Positions 34,456 to 45,978 of a DNA stretch of 64,000 bases are shown piece after piece; the first letter of the stretch is position 1, and the number at the start of each line of letters is the position of its first letter. The stretch is from Filosporella fistucella (lineage: Eukaryota > Ascomycota > Leotiomycetes > Helotiales): the NCBI GenBank assembly GCA_030077755.1, contig JAQJZZ010000005.1, positions 1,426,001 to 1,490,000 on the forward strand, given 5' to 3'. The notes below the pieces were generated by a model. The model saw nothing but the letters and a program-made list of their open reading frames with translations. It ran no database searches and had not been told where the DNA came from. Made by a program: the position numbers and the translations under genes.

Positions 34456-35842
34456 CCTTCTTTCATGGATTCAGATCCTGAATCCAAGTCATATGTGTAT
34501 CAGATCTGCAATGCAAGATTTGGAGCATATGTTGTTCTCCTTAGCAAGGCCCAAGTTGGACGTCGTTAAGTTGAATGCATGTCACACGTGCCAGCATCTG
34601 TTCAAACGAGGTCGAAGCTTAAGAACAGCTCTACATGTCCGACCTGTGGAAGATTACGCTTCGGATGTAGCCAAAGCGCCCGCGGTACGTCGGAATAGCC
34701 AAGGTACGTTTTTCATGATATTCGATGTTGATATTGGCAAAGAGGTCGTGAGGTTAACATGTCGCCGCTCCTGCCGGCTTGTGGCTGTTGTGATTTCGAG
34801 TGTGCTTAGTCATCTTAACGTACCCGGTCCGTTTGGCTTCTATCAGACTTCGAGATCCAAACTTTAACACATTCACACTACCTACAGCAATAGTATGCTG
34901 CCAATACTCGCGATAAGAAGTCAGTATATCTAAAATGCAATGGGTACTTTCCTCCTGCAGCTTTCATATTGCACCGCTCGATTCATCAGTGTCTCCCATT
35001 TTCTCGTTCGTCCAGGTTTCATCCTGCTTCTCCTTGGCTCGATGTATTTGCAATGGCACTCTTCAAACCGACTTTCAGCAATTCGAACGCCTCTTCTATC
35101 GAGATATATCAAGGTCAAGCACGAGAATGTTCTGTGTGTACCGACTGGCGGCTGCTCTTTGGATCATCCGTCGGCAACTCAAAGATTCTGCACCATTTAG
35201 GACTCTGGTTTCTAGGCCTTGGCATCATTGTACTAATTCCTTCCCTGCCCAGCAGATGACCTCAATCATAGTCAGTTCCTATCTTGCTACCTAGGTAGGA
35301 TGAATTTTACCCAATGTACCCATACCTAGCTTCCCAACTTCTCGTGATTTCCATGTGTGAGTTCTAGACTATATTCCCCACTTTCGTCCCACTTCCCCCT
35401 AGCTTTCTTCCCCACATTGTACTTGTACTTTCAGCTCTGACACCAGTTCGACTCAGCGCAGTATCCCGTCCTGTTCTCCTTGGAAAGATACAAGCGGAAT
35501 TCAGGAGCCTAGACTCACTCATACTGATTATCTATCTACCATCTCGCATCACACTCGAAAGCCTCCTCGGCCATTGTTTAGCTCCGAAATGCTTCCCCAC
35601 ATGTGGTGTTTGCAGCCCTGAGAGGCAGGAACAATGTCATGGACTAGAATCGGAGCGTAAAACTCACTTGGGAACACCTGGCATGGGTCGATGATCTAGG
35701 TACTTTTGTTGTCTTGCACGGCAGTGCGAACGCTTTAGAAGAATATATTCCTTTGGTCCACCCGGTCGGTCTACTTGAACTCAATTGGGAAGCCCATATC
35801 GATTATTTTTCAAAAACTCCACGAAATTTCGTTTTTCGCACA
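34456..35842. promoter_or_regulatory. divergent promoter region between C2H2 regulator and monooxygenase
   Basis: 1.4 kb. All three plus frames are partly open around 34969-35200, but none has protein-like composition and the DNA is C/T-rich like a leader. A 12-base palindrome CTACCTAGGTAG sits at 35287-35298. Confidence 0.4.
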
Positions 35843-37948
35843 ATGGCACCTCATTCAAACCATGATTCTGATTCCAATATCATATCCTCGTCTCAAGATG
35901 TGGACATCCCTGTTCTGATTGTGGGCGGCGGGCCAGCAGGGCTGTTACTGGCACACATGCTCTCAAAATTGGGAGGTCAGTATTGAATCATTTTGTGAGT
36001 TATCTAGCTGATGCGATGCAATAGTCAGATCTCTTATCATCGAGCGCTACCCGACTCGCCTTGCAGCACCCAAAGCCCATGCACTTTCTCCTCGTACACT
36101 AGAATTGTGTCGTCAATTTGGCCTTGATACCAACGAGATTCGAAGAATTGGAACCAACAGAGATGACGCTTACTGGGTGAATTTCGTGACCAGTCTAAGT
36201 GGGAAATATGTTGGAAGTCTTCCATATGAGCGTATGGATGCTGAAGTCTTGGAGCAGACTCCGACTGTGAGTGTGTCACGATCGATAATGGGAGTATGTT
36301 TGGCTGACTCTTCAATTTTGCAGATGATTCACAATATTCCACAACCGGCCTTCGAACAATTTGTCGCTGATCGCCTCGTCGCAGATGGCGTAGTTGAAAT
36401 CAGAAAGAATCATTCATACGTGAGCTGTACTCAGGTAATTATCATCTAACTTTCAGCAACAATGGCTTGGACTGATTTTGCAAGCATGGCGATTCAGTGA
36501 CGACGATTGTTGAAGATCGTGGCTCTAACATGCAGTACCGCATTTCGTCGCGTCACGTAGTCGCCTGCGATGGAGCGAAGAGCAAAGTCAGAGACACTCT
36601 CGGCATTGAATGTGAGGGAGAATCAACTTGTATGCTCTGCTGTCTTTCAGATAAATTATGGCTAACAATAACAGATGATACTATGATGACAATCCATTTC
36701 AATGCGGATTTGAGATCTGTGGTTGGAACTCAAGTTGGGATGCTCCACTGGATTATGGACCCCGAAGTATCCGGCTTCATCATCGGATATGATCTTGGTG
36801 ACAATCAGGTACTGATTTGTAATTTTGATGTAAGTGGCCGACTCCACAATCGAGTAGCCTCTCTGACTAAGTTCACATAGCCCGAGAAACATCCAGTGAA
36901 TACTTGGACCGAAGAGCACTGCCGTAAAGTGGTGACAGCCGCAATTGGAAAATCAACTCCCTTCGATGTTCTTAGTTGGAGGCCTTGGATTCTAAGCCGC
37001 AAAGTTGCAGAGAGCTACAACAAAGGAAACGTTATTCTGTAAGCTACCAATTCCATTATATCCGAAGCCACACTGAAACAGTCTAGGGCTGGAGATGCCG
37101 CTCATTCATTCCCTCCGACGGGAGGACTCGGCTTAAATTCAGGTCTAGCCGATGTCCATAATATTGCCTACAAACTGGCAGCCATACATCAAAACTGGGC
37201 GGGAGCCTCTCTTCTCGACACATATCAAGCCGAACGCCGTCAAGTAGCCCTAGTGAATTCTCAACAAAGTGTCAAAAACGGCCAGCAGATTTTCGGCCTC
37301 CTCAAAACTTTAGGTACCACTGACAAAGATATCCAAGTTGCCAAAGCAAAGCTCTTCCAACGAATAACTGATCCTGCGACTCGAGGAGACATATTGAAAG
37401 GTGTTGAAGCACAACGCGAACACTTTGACAATCTGGGTTTACACATCGGATATGTCTATGGCGACACAGAAATTCCAGCCAGTGCCTCGTTATACACACC
37501 CTCCTACCGAGCTGGTGCCCGTCTTCCACATGCATGGCTTAACGATACACCTCTGTCCCATCTGCCACAACTACCAGCAATCGATAGCTCATACGTTTCG
37601 GAGCTATCACCTCTCGCCATCGCCCAAAAACAATTCTCCACTCTTGACCTCTGTGGGTTTGACCGCTTCACATTCATTTTCTCCTCCAATTTCTGGACTC
37701 ATTGGCTACATATCTTGTCCAAAGTTCAAACTCAGCTGCCAAAGCGCTTGAAAATTGCATCTGCGATTCTTGGGCAGGATTTTGATTTGGTTCCTGGAGC
37801 GAGGAAGAACGAATGGATCATGGGGTTACAGCTAGACCATGGCTCTGCTGTATTGGTGCGACCAGATCAACACATCTTGAATTGTTATACTATAGAAACA
37901 GATTCTGAATCCTTATTGGGAGATTTGAAGAGCCATTTGGGTTTATGA
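35843..37948 (+). CDS. FAD-dependent aromatic monooxygenase (phenol-hydroxylase-like)
   Basis: Join 35843-35975, 36025-36266, 36324-36434, 36485-36629, 36675-36829, 36881-37038, 37087-37948; 601 residues. Group A flavoprotein landmarks are present in order: the Rossmann fingerprint IPVLIVGGGPAGLLLAHML near residue 23, then IERYPTRLAAPKAHALSPRTLE, the DG motif ACDGAKSKVRDTLG and the GD motif AGDAAHSFPPTGGLGLNSG near residue 317. The C-terminal thioredoxin-like part (DLVPGARKNEWIMGLQLDHGSAVLVRPDQHI) is typical of the phenol hydroxylase branch. It hydroxylates phenolic rings with NAD(P)H and oxygen; substrate unknown. The first donor is GTCAGT. Divergent from the C2H2 regulator, which may control it (inference). 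Confidence 0.9.
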
Positions 37949-38544
37949 ATGAAGTTGGTTGGTGAAGGAGTAACATTGTGCACTCGGAAGAACCAAGATA
38001 GTGCTTACTATAGAAAATCAATATACATAGCGCCAGCCTACATCAGCATACAATGGTGATGTTATTTACTGTTGAATGCATCGTCGAAACATTTCCGGCA
38101 GGTTTTCTTTCAAGTCAACCTCTTCGTAGACAATATGGCAATGGACTGGTATTGTATCACGTGCCATCGTAGGTCATCCTGGTCACAATCCTTCATCAAG
38201 ATGAGCCTCTGCCAAGTAGTAAACGCAACATTCGCGAGTGTAAGATCTTTAACTTCGAGGTACCTTGATAGAAACTGCTTACTCGATTGGTGGTCGCATG
38301 CGAAATCAGCCTTACAGGGCGCAGCATGATGGGCCAAATAGTGGCGCAGCTCTCACTGTCAGAGATCAAATACAACTACAGCTCTAACATCGACTTCTCG
38401 AATTTTCCCATTGAACAAGCCTTGCTTTCAAGTCTCAATACTAGACTTATATCACTCGGATATTCTTAAAGGATAATTCGATATCAATAATTAAAGTGTT
38501 CTTAGAGACTTGGTCGTCGCCTGGAGCAATTGCATAGTATCAAA
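37949..38544. other. spacer, no supported gene
   Basis: About 600 bases between the monooxygenase and the small membrane protein gene. Short open frames on both strands around 38072-38469 show no recognisable product. Confidence 0.4.
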
Positions 38545-39315
38545 ATGCCTACACATCACTATGAACCAGTAAGAAACTCTATACAAACATTCTTAGCACC
38601 ATTTTGCCAGACATAATCAGTAATTTTGTTTGGATGAGCCCCCCTCTCGTTCGTGAACATTTCCCCAAAACCAAGGAATCTAATACCCAGCCAGCTTCCT
38701 CTTGAAGAGTTCGACGCCCAAACTCCAGATACGAATCTGACAGAAGCATCTGCTTCCTCACAGCTAGATTCAAATCCACCTCCATCATACTACGAAGTAT
38801 CAAATTCAAAGATCCCTCACCCTGTACAGAGCACTCTCAGCCCACCAATTTTTAAACCCACGTCACCAATAACAAGAGATTCAACAATCCACGAATTGAC
38901 AGAGCGAGTTTTTGCTCTAGAAGCACAGCTCTCGCATCAAGTATGCACTCCATATTTCTCTTCATCATTGCCCAGTTCGCAATTTTTCTGGGAGATTTAG
39001 CCAAGCGTATTCTGAAAGGAACAGCCGTAGTAGCAGAATCATAGGACTGACTCGCTTCCACTTCGTTGAGCAAGAGATCCTCGTTCTACAACTAGTCAAT
39101 TAAGAGTGTCAACATAGCTCAATTGATCGAGTATAGTTGAGCAGTATGCTAATGATCATTAGAACCCAGTCGAGCCAGAGACAGAGGAGACTAGAGCGGC
39201 ACGGGCTAAACAGCAGAAGATACTTCGAATAGTGATTATATGTTTTGTTTGTCTTTGGCTGTGTGGGGTTGTCTTTGTTATTACAATGGGTATCACCAAA
39301 ACAATGAGACACTAG
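38545..39315 (+). CDS. small tail-anchored membrane protein, unidentified
   Basis: Model join 38545-38568, 38695-38940, 39163-39315; 140 residues. An eight-codon first exon (MPTHHYEP) leads into a Pro/Ser-rich disordered region containing PPPSYYEV (a PY-like PPxY sequence), a short coiled-coil-like helix (STIHELTERVFALEAQLSHQ), and after the second intron an acidic/basic linker and one strong hydrophobic span, IVIICFVCLWLCGVVFVITM, eight residues from the C-terminus. This layout suggests a tail-anchored protein facing the cytosol. No family was recognised. The 222-nt second intron is long and may hide another exon; its end (GCTAATG..CATTAG) has a good branch site. Confidence 0.5.
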
Positions 39316-39795
39316 AAGTTGAATGAGGTGGTGGCGGGAGATTGGTTGTACGACTAGATGAGATGAGGTGAATTCGAGTGGAGCATGGAGATATCTTTGT
39401 CAAATTGAGATTGAAGAGGACTTTGAACCAGGGTGCCAGGACAATCCAGCTTTGCTAGCTGGACGAGGAATGCCACTTCACTATAGACGATAGAACTTTT
39501 GTCTCTAGACCCTGGACAACATATGGCAGAAATTGACAGATTTGAACATGACCACTTCGCGATGAAATGCAACTGGAACTTGAAACTTCCACCAACCCAC
39601 AGATTTCCACTCTTCCTCATAGTAGAGAATCGCCGCACACATCACAGCAGGTAAAATCCAGGGTTACTTTCCAAACGTGCAAATAAATTGGTATCGCGAG
39701 AACTTTTGGCCGCAGCCTATAGCTATACATATCCCCATAATTCATACATAAAATCTCAAACAGTACCAAACCCCAAACCCAAGCTCCAGTTGATC
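39316..39795. other. convergent 3' spacer
   Basis: Spacer of 480 bases between the small membrane protein and the rhodopsin-like gene; no gene seen. Confidence 0.4.
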
Positions 39796-41338
39796 CTATG
39801 ACACATTTATACTAACAGTCTTAGTAATTCCTCCTTTCTGCAAAGTGCGTCCTTGTATTGGCAAAATATCCTCACTCGAACTCGCATCCCCGTCAATATT
39901 CTTTCCTCCCGAAATCCCAAAGTCGAATTCTTCTTCACTTCTCGTTGTAACCTTGACACCGTATCCCTCTCCTTTACTCTGTCCCGGCAAACTATTCATT
40001 CCAATCGCATCTTCATGCATGTAATATTTATGTCTTGGACCGAGATTGTTCGAGCTACCTGTGGCGCCTGTGCGACGAGTGCGGAGTCGGGATTGAGTTG
40101 TTTCAAGAATGGTGCGGAAAAGAGGACGGAGAGAGGGAAGAGAGGCGGCTAGGATACCGACGTAGAGCTCGATGCTATTCCAGATGAAGTAGGAATCGTT
40201 GCGAGTGGAGTCTGGGTTCGAAAGGACTTTTGTTTGGATGACAGTTTTAATGATTGATGCTACGCAGGCACTAGTAAAAGTTAGTTCTGAAACATCATGA
40301 ACAAAAACTTCTAGGGTTCCAGAAAGAAAAGGATTTGGACTCACAAGTAACCGAGGGATAGAATGGCAAGTAGAGAGACCTTGGTCCGCTTATTGACTTG
40401 GAGGTTCCATACAACAGTAATTGGCAGGGAGGCGAAGAGAATGTCCGTCACTATGTTTATACCTATTTGACCATCAGTTTCTCGACTCTGTGGATGTGAA
40501 TATATAATTGACATACTGCTGTTGAAAAGTCCAATAGCGGTGAAAGTGTCATTACTGAAACACTTTGCATTCGGCTCGCTCGCTGCATCCCAGCTGGCAC
40601 GAACAGGTACGCAAGAGAAGGCGATAGTCTGAAAGATTGTTAGAAGCATGTTCAACAAAATTGGGCTACAGTCAGGAACTACTTACTCCGGCACTTGCAA
40701 ATGTGAAGGCGATCAAAAATGCTTGAAAGGTAACTATCAGCCCCAACCTTCAAACCAGGGAGTAAAATTATGAACATACCAATCGTTCCATAAAGAAATC
40801 TCTTATATCCCTTTCCAGGTACAAGGCGCAGTAGGAAGAAAGCGACAGAAAGCTTGATCAGGGAGATGCCAACCGTGACAATTATCGAGTGAAAATATTG
40901 CCAGTGGAGCATCTTGATCAAATCTGACCTGGGAATTGCTGCCGTGTGCATTCCAATGCCGTGATGTGTTTCCCCGATAAATACAACAAGGACGCCTATT
41001 CCGCATATCTGGTTCTATTAGTTACTGTCCAAAAATATAAGAGAGGAAACGGTAAAGAGCCTGATAGAAACTTCCACTTCCGCACAAGGAAATGTATAGG
41101 ACAGCCGTATAATGTACAGTTGCTGAAGTATGGAAAGAGGACTTACCATCGCCGCAAATATCAGATAGTCATCAATTCCACACGTCTTCAACATCACCGC
41201 TCTAACATACATCCTTGCCATAACCACCAAGATCGTGAATCCACAGAAGAAGCCATTGATAGCCAGTATCGACGGAGCATTCGAGGAGGTATCTGTCGAG
41301 TCGTCCGTCACGCCTTGTAATCTATACACTGAAGGCAT
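39796..41338 (-). CDS. fungal rhodopsin-like seven-span integral membrane protein
   Basis: Complement join 39796-40270, 40345-40462, 40517-40628, 40687-40721, 40780-41008, 41147-41338; 386 residues. Several hydrophobic spans in the order of the fungal 'rhodopsin domain' (PTH11-related) family: the first with ILVVMARMYVRAVMLKTCGIDDYLIFAAM, then GIGMHTAAIPRSDLIKMLHWQYFHS, ISLIKLSVAFFLLRL, FSCVPVRASWD, NIVTDILFASLPITVVWNLQV and a last span with FIWNSIELYVGILAASLPSLRPLF. A hydrophilic Ser/Glu-rich cytosolic tail of about 100 residues follows. Members are plasma-membrane proteins of unproven ligand, some implicated in sensing plant or surface cues. A 35-nt exon (40687-40721) was needed to keep frame. 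Confidence 0.87.
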
Positions 41339-44300
41339 CTCGAAAGTTTGCCGAGAAAGTCAACTTTCATAGGTGGGCCAATATTACTTCTTCTGAGGCC
41401 TTTTGCTGATCCTCGATCTGAGGCTCAGAGCCTGGAGACTGATCGTCAATCTTCCTCTGATGCCAAAGATAGCTGTGATATGAGACGTTTCGAACTGGGT
41501 AGGGACGCACGTCTTGCATTACCTGTCAGAGGGATGTCCTTGTGTGGGGCCTTGCAGTATATGTACATCCGTCTCGGAGACGCCCAAATCGTTTTTGGAC
41601 GAACATACAACTGGGCTAGAGGGGTTTCCTGGTTTGATGCCTTCAACCAGAACGAGCCAGTGTTTGGTACGGAAACGGTACCTGGATCGACACTGCACCT
41701 TTGCAGGAAAAAACATTACGAACTGCTATGGGACGTCAAAATATGGTAAGGGGTCATTCCGAACACCTAACAGACAGAACGTTTAGACCCAATGTGAGCA
41801 CCTTGAACTCTCCACGCTCAGTTGGGATGAATCAATGGTACTGACATGGCGCCACCAAAGCCACATGCCTCATTGAACATGGTCTTCTAAGGTGTGAAAA
41901 GGCTCATAGTACTTCAGAAGCCCGACTGCCGAGGCTAGATTAACTCAATGAGGATACGAGTCCAATGACAGACCAAGGGCGACCAAGAACCAATTTGTAA
42001 AGCTTGGAGACGGGAAAGCATTACCTCCGTAGCTTCGCGGTGGTGATGGCGGGATAAGGACCTATTTTGACCTTATCCAGCCGGCGGACTGCATAAAGAT
42101 GGGACTTGCAACCGCTAATGCATAGAAATAAATTAGAAGACGGAGAGGAAAAGTGAATCCTTGTCCTGCAGAACCATTGATTAGGGGGCTTTGGAACTTT
42201 GCCGATATGCCAACCTTGTCAAGCCCTCGAAGGACCAAACGGCTTGCAGACTCGCTGATTAACTAGTGGACTTAGTTAGTGTCCCGCCACTAAGAAGGGT
42301 GACTGTTCGCAAGAAAGTTGGAAGCCAAGTCGTGTACTTCTTTAGGAAATCGAACGGGAAATCGAAAGCTTCTAAAGATCGTATCAAAAGAGAAAAGCTG
42401 AGTCTCCAAATTCAAAAGAACAAAATGATAAGAATATCTGCTGCTTCGGCAACACCGGGCATTGACCAGAGTCCAGCGGGGCAACGTTTACATGAAATCC
42501 GGAGGATGGTCACAAACAAGCACAGGTGGATGAAAATTACAGATGATGTTCCAGTGTTCCACGTACATCCTCCCCACTACAAGACTCCTGATAGCTTAAA
42601 CTTTAACCCAAGTTGTCTTGGTTTCCCAAACTCTGTTCCTACGGCTGTCGCCCGGGGTCGAACTCTAACCGATCCCTCAACTAAATACAGAAACTATAGT
42701 AGCTTGTTTCTAGCCTGACAGCGGGGACCAGTGGGGACGATTTGAAGAGGTCAAAGCGATTCCTCTACCAAATAGCTGGAGTCCAATTTGTCCACCATAC
42801 CGAATATGAGCGCGGTTGCGAATTCTGCTCCGAATTATCTTAAATTCCTGGCCTGATGTAACAACAATCGTCCCATCATGTTAGATGAGTAGCCAAGAAG
42901 CTGCACGATTTAATTATGCTTCGAAATTGTGTTGATAGACTGCGTTGTAAGACCATGTTTCGCTTGTGGCAAAAAGTACAGATGAGTGCAAATCTTGGTT
43001 CACGAGAGATCGGATCATCTGCTTTCGCCATCGCCAAGACAGCCCACGTTTTTGATGTGTCGATTGCATGGAACTCTGGATGGTGATTGCCCCTGAAATT
43101 AGGCGAAGCGAGCCGGTGCTGGGAAAGTTTGGTAATATTATCTTCATCTTGATAACCGACTTGCCGTCAACACATCCCAGAATGATGCCTGAATAATGCC
43201 AGAGCAGTTCCAGAATAGGGGATCGGCATCGATAAATACTGTACCGAGAATAAAACGGTGGCGGTAGATTTGTTCGATTTCTACCGCACCAATCGTTCCA
43301 GCAGGAATTTTGATCCGTATGACTTGCGAGGTCCTCGCTAGCAAGAAATTGCACACTACAAAATTCACACAATTGCCATAATACTTCAATCTGATGGAGG
43401 ATGAATACTACTTTTAACGAATTTACATTGTCCGCCCTGATAGATGAGAATTCACAATAGGCTCCGTTCAAACTCTCCCCAGAATGATCTGATTGAGAGG
43501 AAACCTTAACCCAAAAGGCTGAAAAGTGGGCAAATCGCACTAGTAAACTCAGAAAATCATTGGCAGTTTAATTGAATCCTTTGCTCGGGGTATACTTCAG
43601 ACCGACCCGCTGCAATAGAAAAATCCTTCCAAAGCCCAGGCCACAATATACGCAGGGCCGTTTGCTACCACAATGCTCTCTAAATGGCTCGTAAGTCGTT
43701 TTGTGCAACTGCCGATCTTTAACTCCATTGAGGGTTGTTCAGACTAACCCCAAGCTTCAAAAGTCCGCAAACTAATCTGTAAACCGTAGGGATACATGCA
43801 CCCGAGTTTGATGTTGCATTTGCAGAACCTAGTTGCATGCTGCTGACTGCAAGGTAGCAGTAGAAAATGCACCCAAGTCCATCACTGTGGGAATGCCCCT
43901 TCTCGGAAGCTCGGGTTAGGGCTTTTCTATTGAACCTGGCTCAAGGAAGGATCAGCTCCATTGAAAGTCCACTGCTTACTGGCTGTAACTCTCTCGCCCC
44001 CTTCTCCTCCCCGAATAACACGAATAATCCGTTGTAAATTCCAAAAAGACCCTGATAATCGAGGTGGCTGTTTCCCCACTGCTTCAAATCCTTCCAATCC
44101 TGTTCCTCTGTCCTTCTACAGCCCCATATCTTCCGGCAGGGCTAATCATTCCGTCCCGAGCTATCGAATTGGAAAGTGGAATGGACAGCAGTTATGCAGC
44201 TCAGCATGGCTCTAATATCCGGCAAACAATTATTGCCCATCTCACAGCTTCAGGCGCGCAGCTATATGACCGGGGCGGTTGAGGTTCAAATACTCGACGA

Positions 44301-44389
44301 CATCTCATGCAATTCTAAGGAGACCACCAGTCAATAACGAGCTCCGGTTGAATTTTTGTTTCAAGTTAATCGACGCCGGCTCATCCAAG
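41339..44389. other. 3-kb gene-poor stretch upstream of tyrosinase
   Basis: Contains open frames at 41348-41749 (+), 42266-42718 (+) and 42914-43540 (-) with overlapping frames, none resembling a known family. The 42266-42718 frame is basic (KASKDRIKREKLSLQIQKN) and might be a decayed gene. I found no terminal repeats that would mark a transposon. The last 300 bases form the tyrosinase promoter/leader. Confidence 0.4.
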
Positions 44390-45978
44390 ATGCGTTTCGA
44401 TCTCTCACTCTGGGCGCCTTTATTGGCTGCTACTGGTGCAACTGCATTTACACCTGCTTCCACAACAGCTACAGATCTACTTGCTGGAAAGGGGCTGCTC
44501 AACTTGGCTATCAATCAAGTTGAGCTTGCCTTCCAAGGAAAGACAGGCTCATGCACACTCGCCAATGTAGCAGTGCGAAGAGAATGGTCAGTCTGCGTCG
44601 ATACCCATTGATTCCCAACCTTGCTGAAGATCTATGCAGGTCAACCTTAACTCAAGGAGAGAGGAAAGCGTACACTGATGCTGTGCTTTGCTTGATGTCA
44701 AAGCCTGCATTGACGAATCAGACTAGAGTACCGGGAGCAAAGTCTAGGTGAGACGAAGCAAATTCCAGGAGCCAGTTGATTTGCTGACATGACAAGATAT
44801 GACGACTTCGTTTGGACACATATCAACCAAACTTTGTCAATTCATGGCACCGTAAGCGTCTAATTCTCTGAATTTCGGTACCTTATCTAACATGTGATAT
44901 AGACCAATTTCCTGTCATGGCATAGATATTTTACATGGACCTATGAGCAAGCTCTGAGGAACGAATGTGGCTACAAAGGCTACCAACCAGTGAGTAATCT
45001 TACCACCGAAACTTAAACAAATACTAACATTTTCTAGTACTGGGTAAGTGTTTCCAGAATTCCGAAGAATCACACATCAATTACCAAGCATGATCTTGCT
45101 TTGAGTTCTGCCAATCTCCACTCTACCTTTGAGTGAACATGAATGCTAACTTTGATTTTTTAATTAAGAATTGGGGCAAAACTGCCTTTGGTGGGTGTCA
45201 CGAATCTACAACAGAGAACCAATGCTAACAGAACTGTAGATCCAGTCAACTCACCAGTCTTCGATGGCTCAGCCTACTCTATGAGTGGAAACGGTGTGTT
45301 CGAGGAGCATAATTGTACCAATGCTCTCCCAACAGGACTCAACTGCATCCCGCCTGGAAACGGTGGTGGATGTGTCAAGACAGGACCATTCAAAGAGTAT
45401 GTTCAGATTTGACACACTCGGAGGACACATGCTAACAGATCATCAGCATGTCCGTAAACCTCGGACCGGTCGCACCCACTTTGGCCGAGCCAGAAGTCAT
45501 CCCAACCGGAGATGGCTCAGCCTACAATCCCCGCTGTCTCAAACGTGATGTCTCAGTCTGGGTATCCTCGCAATGGACAACCGACGCCAACACTACTGAT
45601 CTCATCACCCAATACACCGACATTGGATCTTTCCAAACCCGCATGCAGGGCGATTTCGCATCCGGATTCTATGGTGTACACACTGGTGGACACTTCACCA
45701 TGGGCGGTGACCCAGGTGGAGATATCTTTACTTCTCCAGGAGACCCTAACTTCTGGCTCCACCACGGACAGATTGATCGTGTATGGTGGATCTGGCAGAA
45801 CCAGGATTTGAAGAACAGACAGAACGCTATTGCTGGAACCATCACATTGAACAACAGCCCACCAAGCAGAGATGGAACACTGCAAGACATTCTTAGCTTG
45901 GGTGTCAACGCGAAGGATATCACGATTGGGGATGCGATGAACACCCTTTCAGGACCGTTCTGCTACATCTACATATAG
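44390..45978 (+). CDS. secreted tyrosinase (type-3 copper oxidase), contains 6-nt microexon
   Basis: Join 44390-44586, 44640-44747, 44797-44851, 44903-44989, 45038-45043, 45169-45190, 45240-45396, 45447-45978; 387 residues. A signal peptide (about 1-19) precedes the central tyrosinase domain. Copper A ligands are His110, His118 and His127 (spacing x7 and x8, followed by RYFTWTYE). Copper B is HTGGH (289-293) and DPNFWLHHGQID (His316/317). The YW-NW junction requires an exon of only six bases (TACTGG, 45038-45043) and a 22-nt exon after it; together they rebuild QPYWNWGKTAFDPVNSPVFDGS. It lacks the long C-terminal lid of large tyrosinases. Likely oxidises mono- or diphenols outside the cell; melanin or defence chemistry is possible. 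Confidence 0.9.

Noticed and set aside
34935..35294. Three overlapping plus-strand open frames between the C2H2 regulator and the monooxygenase
   Set aside because: All three frames are open over the same bases, which happens in C/T-rich leader DNA; none has recognisable domains.
42250..42740. Short TAGTGG/CCACTA inverted repeat and basic open frame suggesting a transposon
   Set aside because: The repeat is only six bases per arm, no target duplication or transposase motif was seen.
42914..43540. 208-codon minus-strand frame
   Set aside because: Odd composition with many Trp, Ser and Arg and a second overlapping open frame in the same strand; not supported as a gene, only noted as possible relic.
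44260..44330. tRNA-like GGTTCAAATAC sequence
   Set aside because: A B-box-like string is present but no matching A box, acceptor stem or anticodon arm could be folded around it.
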